From assembly GCA_914767715.1 (NCBI GenBank), contig OU612072.1, forward strand, positions 17,296,001 through 17,360,000: a stretch of DNA of 64,000 bases. The letters are read 5' to 3'. How positions within the stretch are numbered: the stretch's first letter is position 1; each line of letters begins with the position of its first letter. The DNA is from Membranipora membranacea. Lineage: Eukaryota > Bryozoa > Gymnolaemata > Cheilostomatida > Membraniporidae. The position numbers and the translations under genes were made by a program. A model generated the notes under the pieces. The model was not told where the DNA came from. It ran no database searches and worked only from the letters and a program-made list of their open reading frames with translations. Below, one piece after another: positions 36,301 through 47,300 of the stretch.

Positions 36301-37392
36301 CTGAATCCGTATCTGGTACAAAATGACCATAACAATGAGTTATCTGTAGCCCACACACACAATAAATTTAGAGCTTTGCGATTCAAAACAAAATCTTAAC
36401 ACAGTCCACCACAAATCAACAGATTAACTCCTTCAAAATCAGCAGATTAATTATTTCAAAGAAATCACAGCATATAGAGTTGCAACATATATGGCCTAAC
36501 CAGCTAACACCAATCAGTATCTTGTTTACCAAACAGTACCTTCATTATAAATATACTGTCCCTTGACACTTTGAGGGGGGAATGCTTTCTGAGAAGTCAT
36601 CTCACATCACTGATCTCAGAGACAAACCACGCAGTGTTTTGTCGCATTTTTATCTTTGATTGTAGGTTATGTTATCGGCTGGGTAGTCTACAGTTGCATT
36701 GATCATCTCACGAGATCTTCCTGTGCTAATAATGTATGCACTAAATACCGTCCAGAAATCTTTCGCACCTCGAAATGCTTGAAAAGCTTTTTTCAGCTCT
36801 ATATGAGATGTTTTAACAATGGCAACATTTATATTGAGTAAGAAATGAGCATATCATTTCAATGTTATCGAACCTTGGTCTGTTATAGCCTGTCTTGACA
36901 GGCTTGTTAAGACAGGCTAGGTCTGATAGAGAAATGTAATAAAACCAATACCCATCACAATTCATGAAATCCGAGCTATGTTGAATAATAGCAGCTAACC
37001 CAGTCAGAGATATGTTTATGACAGGATTGCAGAACTGGGACAAGTCAGTAGCATTTATAAAAGGTTATCCAGAATTCCAAAATTAATCAGGATTATAGCA
37101 GGATTAAACCAAGAGCCAGTAGTTTTTTAATGTAAGAAGTCACAAGAAGTAAGCTTGTCCAAGCAGCCTAAAAGCAGGCCATAGTTAGATCATTTCTGAG
37201 GAAAATCCGGGTTGAATGTTGAGGGTTGTCAATAGATGCTGTCTACTCTAGTGCATTTGTATCATATCGCAACCAACATAGTGATCAGTTGAGACACATG
37301 ACTGCGTCGTACACTTACATGTTTTGAGAGTTGACAGTTATACTGCCATAAAACGTCAGTGCCGTCAGACAGAACAATGTTAATTTAGCCAT
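30333..37392 (-). CDS. Secreted plant/fungal-type (non-animal superfamily) heme peroxidase with proline-rich N-terminus
   Basis: Nine coding exons join to 477 codons plus stop: 37392-37319, 36159-35592, 35173-35080, 33849-33721, 33229-33135, 32426-32351, 31985-31847, 31440-31278 and 30428-30333. The first exon is a signal peptide (MAKLTLFCLTALTFYGSITV). Residues about 45-170 are low-complexity, rich in Pro, Gln and Ala, and probably disordered. The rest is the plant/fungal/bacterial peroxidase fold (Pfam PF00141), unrelated to the neighbouring peroxidases. LIFHTCIGGCDGC carries distal His227. HDNIGL carries Asn244. SLADY is the conserved SxAD motif. FGLSRNQAIALMGAHSLG carries proximal His348. 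AGRWDNTPLVLDNDYY follows. MLHADLALL carries Asp414, the proximal hydrogen-bond partner. The distal Arg four residues before the His is Gln223, and the usual FHDC is FHTC. Animals are known to have APX-like members of this superfamily; the substrate here is unknown. Confidence 0.9.
31057..31247. mobile_element. About 190-bp palindromic MITE, copy 2 (inverted centre)
   Basis: It starts 'atgatgtgatatgctattgc' and continues 'tatctctgatcgatag' then 'aagtgaattaattcact'. The central 'tgtgacgaccca' is the reverse complement of the centre of the other two copies. It lies in the last intron of the plant-type peroxidase. Confidence 0.75.
36886..36920. repeat. Small foldback element, family GCCTGTCTTGACAAGC (copy 2)
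   Basis: 'tagcctgtcttgacaggctt' followed by 'gttaagacaggcta' forms an almost perfect hairpin, in the first coding intron of the plant-type peroxidase. Confidence 0.7.
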
Positions 37393-37665
37393 CTGTAAAC
37401 AATAAAAAAGAGAATCAGGTTTATATCACGGTGTATGAAGAATTTCAACAAATAATGATAACGCAGAATACAACTCTGACAAAAAAAACTTCTTTCCAGC
37501 ATAGGGCTAGAGAAATCTGCAATAACAATATTTATAAAAGGCCAAATTATAGGCTAGCAAGTCAAACGATCAACAACATATATAAGTAGCAGCCCCCTCA
37601 TTTCATGAGTTCTCGCAGCAGCATTCTACCGTTATCATTTACTGTAAGTTATGACAGAAACATAC

Positions 37666-37850
37666 CTTTTCTGAAGATAAACACACAACCGATGTTAATC
37701 CACAAGAAGAATGTAATATCTCTGTAACACTCCAGATTTACCGAGTAATGCTCGTTTTTTCTACAGACAGCACGCAACTACTGGGACCAGCCCGGACTAT
37801 CTCCTCAGTATAACAGAGAGATACTACCTCAACGTAGTCCAGCTTATATA
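37666..37850 (-). promoter_or_regulatory. Promoter and 5' untranslated exon of the plant-type peroxidase
   Basis: A TATA box, TATATAAG, lies at 37850-37843 on the minus strand. A donor, AAAAG then GTATGT, lies at 37666. The ATG exon begins exactly at a TTTACAG acceptor at 37393. Together they suggest a start near 37815-37820, an untranslated exon to 37666, and an intron of about 270 bases before the coding start. Confidence 0.5.
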
Positions 37851-40800
37851 TGTTAAGAGGAATGATGATACATCATCTAACAAATTACGGCTGGCGGATT
37901 ATCTAAAGCAACGCTCTGATGAACCGCCATCTCTAATTGATGTCACATTAGGGATGTGGATTAACCTCACATTCTATATACAGATGTATGCGGGTAGTTT
38001 CTTCTGTGATCATCAAGTTGTGGGACCATGACAAACAGGGGCGGTTTCAGCGAGTTATTGCATCTAGACACAACTCTAGAATTCAGGAGGGTCAAATGCT
38101 TGCTCTAAGACACACTTTGTAGTTGTCAGACCAAAAATAGTACGACAGGTACACATTGAGGTACTACCCTATTAAAGGGCTCTCTGTCTTCTAACAAAGA
38201 CTCTCTACTCATAAGGCAGCACTGACAGATAGCTAGGGGATGACCCAGATAACTCACAACCCTCCTGAGCTCAGGTCTAGGTAGAAGAGCTATACAGAAG
38301 CTCTGGATTACCAGTTGGGCGTTTCTAGTTGTAGATTGATGAGCTTATAAATAAATCATTACAGCCATTGAATGACATACCGATATAACATATTACCATG
38401 TGTACTTATAAATACATGTTTCCCATACCTTTTACTAATTTTAAAATCATTTCTTAATTTTTCCAGTTTTTTAGGTTAATCTTAGATCTTCACGCTTATC
38501 CCTTGGTAATCCCAGTCTCAGTGTCATCGCCCGCTTTCTTGGTATTTACGACAAGTAAACTTCCTCCCCTCAATGTTGGACATTTCTGTTGCAGGCCTAT
38601 TCCTGATTTATTTTTGCACAGATGGTGAGAAGACCATCTATGATTGATTGCTGGATAGAAATTGCTATTCAGTTAATGTGGCTAGGATGTCTAAGGTGAA
38701 GGGTTTTACACATAATCTTCAACTCCCGTTTATATACTACCGTACACTGAATTAAATTCTTCTCATGGAATGGAAATAGTATCATAACCTTATACAATAA
38801 GAACACTCAACACAGGGACTGATCTAACGTTGTTTGATTGGCTGTCCCTACTAGCATGAATATCATAGCCTTGGAAATTGTCTCGTCTACAAATCTGCAA
38901 ACAGTAATAAATTACCTTCAGCTTTGATGATTTTGGGCGTTTCTAGAATGCTACAAGGGACTGGCTTTTTTTGCAAGCCCTTTGTTTTGCAAAAGAAAGC
39001 TAATGATGCTATTCCAGATATGGAATTCAATGACTATCGTAGTAACAACATGCTTCTGTCCATAACTTCCTGAGCTATAACCAAGATAAAAAATGCTCCT
39101 CGCAATTTTGTTTATTTGATTGCTTTGATGCCTCCCTGCAGGTTACATGACTTGTCACAACATAACAGCTAATAAACATATTGGCTGTTGTGATAGCTTA
39201 AACGTAGCGATTAAAATAGCTTAGGAAATCAAACTCAATGAATTTCCATGTGCAACGTCTATCCATGAATCGTTATAGTAATTCAGAACTTGGATATTTT
39301 TACACTAAGGTTCCTTGTGAAAAAGCACTGCTTGTAAAATCAGGAGTAAGAAGACTGCCAGAAAACCTGTGAATTTAAGATTCTCCAAAACCCAAGGAAA
39401 CCTTTGTTGGCAGGTAATGTAGCGAGAGGGAGGTCCGTGGCAGTCTGATGTCATCACGGTGTGGGTAGAACATGCCAGCGCTAATTTACCATATCATACA
39501 GATACAGGGTATTCTAAATATCTACTATAATTAGCGAATCCTGGCATAATTGGCAGCGAACAAGAGCATGTGACAATCACTAGAGACACATATAATGGAG
39601 ACCTGTGCATATAGCTATTCATAGCCTCAATTAGACTAATGATGTGTGATCGATATGAGATAGCAGGGTCGGGTACCAGCTGGGTTAAAATCATCTGAGC
39701 ATCTCTTCCTTGATCTTACACCTGATAATACACCAGTCTGATATGTCTCCAGCATTTGACAAGCTCTCAGCCAAGTAGGACATCCGACTGAACCCACCAA
39801 GCCTATTCCCTCTCGAATCATAAAATTACGGAGAAACTGAGGCTATGGCTCAGAGAGATACAGTAGAGATCATCTGCACATGCCACTCATACAATTACTG
39901 TCAAGATGTGCATATACAAACTATCGCATTTATAGGGGCATCCTTAACCGCTCATAATCATACATGAATGAGGGCATCCTAACACCATCCCCTCCAAACC
40001 TGACATGCCAACTCAAAAGCCTAAACATACATTCTTCAAGAGGAAAGATGGAGTTGCCCTGCTCATGGCACCATTACAACTGATCACCAAAAGCCCGTTT
40101 GGCAGGGCAGTTGGGCAAGCTGACAAATCACTGGCCGTGAAAAATCGTTACATGAACAGAATCTGTATAGTCAATTTTTAGTCGCTACACTGTTCATATG
40201 CCCACTTTTGATTCATGGAGTTATTATATTATATCATATTATATTATATCTGATTTCTCAACAGATTCCAAAAACATGGAGAATTTCCTTTACTAGACTA
40301 CTAGGCCGTTATCGCATAGAGTAATTACTCATGAGATGGGAGAGTTATACCAGTAAACAGTTATGGATTCAAAATATTATATATTACTATATTAAGAAAC
40401 TCCATAAAATACAATAATCCTTCCTCCACCTGGCAACCATTTTGATGACACATAGAGTCTGAGTGAGCTTAAAGAGCTCATCTCTGGTCACATAAAAATA
40501 GAACAAGGAAGGGCCATCTTATCTCCGACAAAAAGCATAAAGGTACAGCATATGAAGCTTTTGTGCACACTGACATCGATATTACACTATTATCATGTGT
40601 ATCTCTGATCAATTTAGTAGCAGTACCTAACATGTATCCACCACTAATTTATAAAATTGAACTCGGGTCGTCACACAAAATTCCTTGTGATGGTACTCAT
40701 GTTATGTGAATTAATTCACTCTCTATCGATCAGAGATATACATGCAATAGTATATCACGAGATCGGTGTGGATTTTGTGTACCATCGTTTCTGTTTAAAT

Positions 40801-41386
40801 TGTAATAAAGCACCCTGACAACGAAAACTCAGTTAACCTCCAGCTAAGCCTGCTATACTATCCAAACAATAAAAAAGGTGCAGTGCTCAAACTGCACGAC
40901 CATGTGTAAGCACAAAAGAAGATTTGACAGGGTTGCCTGAGGCTGTTTCAAAGGTGGTAAAACACAATTTGTCACTCTCCTGGCCCTGTGAATTGCAAAA
41001 ATGCCATCGAGAGCCCATATTTAGTCAGCCAGTTTTATGAGGGAGAATAACTTGTTACCACATGAAAAAATCTGATCGGTCTAGGAAAGAGCCATTATTT
41101 TCAGTATTGTCTGTGGGTGGGGCAATGATTCAACTACCGGTCAGGAAAAACAGTGCCAAGTAGTAACTCTTTAGTGTACTTGTAGGACAGCTTAATCCAT
41201 CCATAAAAAAAGATCATAACTGCCACCTACTGAATAGCAGATAATCTTACTAGTCTGAGGAGCACAGACTGCAGCTGTTATATACAGAGCAGCAGTCTGA
41301 TGACACAGACTAATATTACACTTCCCTTACTGGTGCCGTGCCGCTGTAATGAGATGAGATATTCTGAGCGTGGTGACAGTAGATGA
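37851..41386. other. Intergenic region between the plant-type peroxidase and SYVN1
   Basis: About 3.5 kb. It contains the palindromic MITE copy at 40571-40766 and an AT-rich 'attatattatatc' stretch near 40220-40250. I see no exon of a further gene. The 3' UTR of SYVN1 must lie at its right edge, but I found no perfect AATAAA within a few hundred bases of the stop. Confidence 0.55.
40571..40766. mobile_element. About 190-bp palindromic MITE, copy 3
   Basis: The right arm 'agagatatacatgcaatagt' with 'atatcacga' mirrors the left arm 'attacactattatcatgtgt' with 'atctctgatc'. The centre 'aattgaactcgggtcgtcac' is identical to copy 1 at 26130-26155. Confidence 0.8.
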
Positions 41387-44300
41387 CTAGCTTTGTTGTG
41401 TAGAAGAGGTGTTATTATCAGAGTTGGTATCTTGAGATGAGAATCTAGCGAGGCGACGTCTCCTAACTTCTTCTTGTTCTGACGATGCACTGCTGGGTGA
41501 CGAGGGAGCCACCGGTGAGGGGCTGCTGGGTGTCGAGGCTGCGGAAATAGATAGATATGGTAGAATCAACAAACAAAACAACCTTGTTGGACAATAATAT
41601 CTTCTACATACAAATAATTGATTTCATCTCATATGTTGCTCTCTTTTACTTGATCTTATATGTGCCACCTATGTTTGTACCGGCAAACTGAAGATGATTA
41701 CATATGTATGATGCAGCTGCACTGCAAACGGTTCTGACTTTTTGTGTTGTTACCTTGAGTATTAACACTAGTGATACAAACGGTAAATGGGAGTATAGTA
41801 CAGACCAAGCTCAGGGGCAGTGCCCTAGTAGCTCTTATAATTAATGAAACCCCATATAACAATATGTGAACTTTCATCCCTAGTTATTATATTATACTGA
41901 GGAGTCTCTTCCGTATACATGAGGGTACATAAGAAAGCAGGGCGGAGTCTCTTCCATATACATGAGGGTACATAAGAAAGCAGGGCGACGGCGGCAGCGG
42001 CGTCTGTAAGAAGGAGGGGATAAAGCACCAGGTTACCTGTGAGAGATGATGACGATTCCTCAGTAGGACCGGTGGAGCTGCTCACTACAACAGATGTACT
42101 AGGTGGTAAGGAGGTCTTGGGTCTGGCTCCTCCCACTGCAGCACCGCCTGACGAGCCTGATAAACTAGCACCAGCTGGTGATCCAGCACCAGCGAGGCTA
42201 GCTCCCTCATATCTTATAGTTTGTGGTACAGGAGCTAAAAAGAGAAAAGTATGATCTGAGACTGAGAGGAAGATAAAGGTTCTCGAGTAGAATTCCCCAA
42301 CATATAAGATGGCAATTTGCCCAATGATTATTTATAGTTAGGCGTAATTTGGAATGTAATTTCACCATTGTACTTGACCTGAGAATAAATGTACACCAGG
42401 ATTAATTTTTTGCCAAAAAGACATAAACTTAGGGAATCCTAGAAATGGGATCGCCATCCTTAGAGAGGTATCAAAATTGCTCAGGTCATTCGAATAATAA
42501 ATCCTAAATTGATCCGGTCATAAAAACAGATCAGGTGGCATAAACATTTAATGTATAGACAGGATGAGCCAGTAAATACCCGGTTATTCGGTCGGTCGGT
42601 GTGAAGAAGTGATGTTATTTAGAATATTTTTATTTATTTCAAAGGCCTCTAAATTGTCTTGGGTTCGTCAGTGGGTGTGGTTGGTGTAAAATATCTGACT
42701 ATAATCACAATTTATTAAAACTAAATCTAGATTTATGTAGTAACAGCGCAGACTCAGACGGTTTTCTCAGGAGATCAACCACTTTCAACGAACAAATTTG
42801 TTTTAATTCGTAGAATCTGTCAAATATATGTGGAGAAAATTTAGCATGAGCGATAAAGCTGTGTTACCAGGGTGCCTCTGGAGTTCTATGGGTCCCTGAG
42901 ACCTGAGCCCAGGTTGGCTCGAGTTATATCAGCCAGCCCCTTCTCAGTGGCAAGACAAGTGAAGTGTGCCTCTACTTCCCTCTAACTCTCTTGTTGTCAT
43001 TAGCTGACATACTTTACTAAACGTCACACCAAATATAATAAGTACAGCAGCTGTATTTTGGTCTCCGCCTTCAGAAAAAGTTTGCTAAGCAACAGGAAAT
43101 AAGTAGAGGCAACAATGTCAAACTTATTTCCCCCTCATCGCATAAAAACAGACAACTCCCTGTTACAGTTCATCAATTTTTCAGGACATACCTGTAGTAT
43201 TATTTTTAGGAGCTGCTGCAGCTGCCGGCGCCTGATTGGCTGACTCAGGAGATGGCATTTGATTGGTGGTTCTGAGTGGTGGTCTGGATGCATTCAGTGC
43301 TGTCATCACCTGAAACAATACAACATATGGTCATAATTAGACGTCACAAAACGCATAATTATCTTAGTTAGACTGGTGGTGGTGAACAGCTTGAGATTAT
43401 CATGATACACAATACTGAGTACAGTATTGTTGCTAGGGACAATTTCACATCATAGCGAGACTACGCAGTCAAATTGTGGGTCCCGAGACCTTAACGATAA
43501 TACACTTTCAAATGATAAGGAGTGGGAATGTGTTGATTGATCCTCATAGTTTTGGGGATATAGTGACTATACAAGTCTATAGCAACACTACATTGGTACT
43601 GTTTGTGTGGACCCTTCGCTTTCTTTGTACACTGTGCTCTATGCTCGAGTCAGGGTGCTACACAACACCACAAATGATAAAAACAAAAAATCAAGTCAAT
43701 CTCATTTATATATTATCCCTCACTGTAGCTGTTGGAAACTTATCAGTCAAAATCATAACTGTGACCAGGATTTTGTTACTAAGTGCCTGTTACATTCTAG
43801 CCTAGGAGTAGGACCCTCCAGTTACCAAACCATGTACGCACATGTCAGCTTAGGACCCTTGAGTACATACTTGTGTATATTGGTTCATCTGTTGTACAGC
43901 GCTATCTATAAGGGTTTGTATATCTCTGAGCCACTGTATCCTTGTCTGTATAGCATCTCTCTCATTACTCTCCATATTCGTGAGCTCCTCCTCTGAGAGC
44001 TGTGAGATATCTGAGGTCGGCATAAACGGTGGAGGCATCGCTGTAACAACAACACATCGACTATAAACTGGTGGAGGCATCGCTGTAACAACAACAATAA
44101 CACTTTGACTATAAACGGGGGAGGCATCGCTGTAACAACAATAACACAATCATAAACGGTAGAGGCATCGCTGTAATAACGACAATAACAAATTGACCAT
44201 CAACACAGGAGGGTATAAATGGGTGGCATCGCTCTATTAGCTATAAAACATCAAACATCGATACAAGAGAGCATAAAGGGGTGTAGGGAAAGAAGAGGAC

Positions 44301-47300
44301 AGACGCAAACCATAGACTTAATATAAACGTAGACAGATCACTATTTGGATCATCAGAATTGAGGCATTGAGGCATTTAATTGTGGGCAACGTAATCAGTT
44401 TTGATCGGATTTTGAGTTTGAAATTACAGTAGATTTAGCAGCTTATCCTGAACAGTTTGATATTAATTTTAGGCACAATCTTTTTGAAGAGGAAATAGCA
44501 TCAAGTTGATAACAAGATGCTGTTGAGCATAAAGCAATTTTCAAATTCAAAATCCGGATACGGATACACGTCATCACAAGGCCTCATAGGGTATTTCGGT
44601 GTATATGTATTTACATTTAAATGAAGAGAATATCAAACTTACGACCGAATGGCATGAATGATGGAGGAGGCATGAATGGTGGCATAGCCTGAGCACCTGG
44701 TACAGCTCCCGCAGGTAAATCTATAATAAAAATACACACATATACACGTTGATGTTACCTCTGATCTCCCAATGACAAATTTGCTGTATTTGTTTATGAC
44801 TGAGAATATTAGGGTAAGATAATTAGCTTCTGTGAATTAACTTTTATACTGAGTCATGGGTTAGAGAAATTAGTCTCTCCCTCGATCTCAGCTGATAGCC
44901 AGGTGACTGCCTTGTGAATTAGCTTTTAGCCACATTGTCTACTAAACTTTCTTTTTATGTGAATAGAACAGGAAACATGGAAATTTTTATCATTCAATCA
45001 GAATAAGCAATCAATATGTAACATCTTACTTGGCATATTTGGAGGCATAGGTGGAAATCCTCCAGGAAAACCCATAAATGGAAAAGGTGGAACCATCTGC
45101 GGTTGCGCTGCATTTTGGTTGGGTGCTTGAGTATTATTAGCCTGAGCATCTGTTTGTGGAGTAGCTGCTACAGGTTGGGCTTGTGCTTGAGCCCCCACAG
45201 CAGGCTGTGGCATGTGCATTCTAAAATCTGCAACAACAAAAATAAAGTTGAGTTACAATTTACAACCTCTGATTTGGTTGAGGAAACTTTGCTATATTTA
45301 TCACCATTAACAATCAAGCAGGATAGAGGATCAGGTATTTCATGTGATCTACACACAAAGCTACACACAAAGATTAGTAACTCACATGCTGCATGGTGTA
45401 AATTTGCCTGAGCTGCCTGCTGAGCTGGAGCAGGTCGAGGTGCGTTAGCAGGTGCAGCTGGAGCAGCGGGAGCACCAGGTGCTGCTGGCCTTCCAGCCTG
45501 CCTTGTGGCTGGCAGATTCAAAACCTGGAAAAGAAGACAAATTGATCAAACTGGAAGTATTGCGGCTAGAATAATGTTGAAGAAACTACAGCATGGCATC
45601 TTACCATTACATGGTTCTGGCAAGTTAGCTGATTCCCCTGTTCTCAAAATATATATGTTCAAGATGAAGGTCTCACCTCCATGCGACAGGTTGGACAGGT
45701 CTGTTGTCTCTGGAACCAGGAGCGTAGACAGCTAGCGTGGAATATATGAGTGCAGGGGAGTTTTTTACATCCTCCCTCGGCTACCATTGGCTCTCTACAG
45801 ATAATACAGACATCTACTGACTGCAGGTCCTCTTCTGTAGCGTCTGGGTATCTGTTATAAGAGGTCACATGTCGAGACGGTCATGTGTATGGATAAAGTC
45901 TATTGAAAATGCTGTTATTGATTTAATTAATTTTATATACAAAAAACAAGTTACACCAAATTACACATTAACATAAGATGGAATAAGAGGGGACTGCTGT
46001 GTATATGTTGTACAATGTTTTACATTAAATACTACACCGATTTAATTCGGTTATGTGTAAGGTTATCATAATAGACAATTGAGTCTAACGGATTTAATTT
46101 TTTTCTCCAGGTTACACAGAATATTTTCTGCTGAAGTAATGCAGCACATGTCACTTGGCATAATTAGTTCAATTTAAATTATATAGATGGTCGTCAGCAT
46201 GTCACCCATGGGATCCAGGTGGCGCACTCAGCCCCCCCTGCCTGCAGATTTAGACCAATATGACGTCACATTGCCACCAGCCCTACAAGGTTTAACCCAC
46301 AATATATCATACACTTACAGTTGGTTCATGTTTCTGATAGCTCTTCTTGATAAAATGACATCTGCCAGCGCTTTCTTGAAACTTCTGAAAATAAAATATA
46401 TAAAGGGTGTGGAGATGCCTAAAAAGCATAAACAAAAGGTATGTGGAACAATAGCAATGTATGTTTTGGAATTCTCTTTTTAAGTTACTTTTATTAAAGG
46501 AATATTCTCAAATCCCTCGGGAAATGATATTGGATAATGGAACATGGCCTGATCTGTCTAGATATTCCTATTCCTAACTCATTATGAGAAACTTTTTAAC
46601 ATATATAGAATGATCTACTTTTATGAGTTGTTGAAAATTATAGTCCAGGGATGTTCACAAATAATCATGTAGATGTATCAATGATAGGACACCAATGGTG
46701 ACAAAGAAAGAGATAGTTCTGTGATATAACCCACCTCATAGTCAGATACAGAGGTCTGATAGCAAATAGTGGGAATGTATGAACTTTACTCATGATAGCC
46801 ACGAACAGTACATACAATATAAACTTCACACCATCTACAACAAGAGAAACTCAGAATGAGATACACAATCTATAATAGGGGAAGGAGAAAAATCTCAGTT
46901 GTGATTTAATGTAACCAAACAATAGTATCAGAAGTATCTGCATGGCCTAATAAGCTGGCTTGAGTACTACTCCTAGTTATGAGTTGCATCATTTAATTAT
47001 CGCTTAAAACATATTTTAAATTATGTGTCCGACAACAAAAATAGAGAAAAAGCGTCAAATTGCTATAAATTGGGAGTTATGCACTCCTTGAACCTGATTC
47101 TGCTTAGTTGGGTAACTCCAAATTGCAATGCTCAAAACAATAATCTTTTCAGAAAAGCGGCCGGAAAAATACGCCAACATCGCAATCTGATTGCCCACCT
47201 GTCAGGATTTGATCACATATTGCTCACTCATTGATAGACAAATTTACACTCTAAGTGAGCGATTTAGGGTTAAATAGAACTGAAAGGCCATTTTGAGTGA

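Noticed and set aside
39636-39821. Short minus-strand frame containing LETYQTGVL, slightly like LLETYDHIRQ of the plant-type peroxidase
   Set aside because: The match is only about a dozen bases, with no heme-pocket motif nearby, so it is not good evidence for a pseudogene copy.
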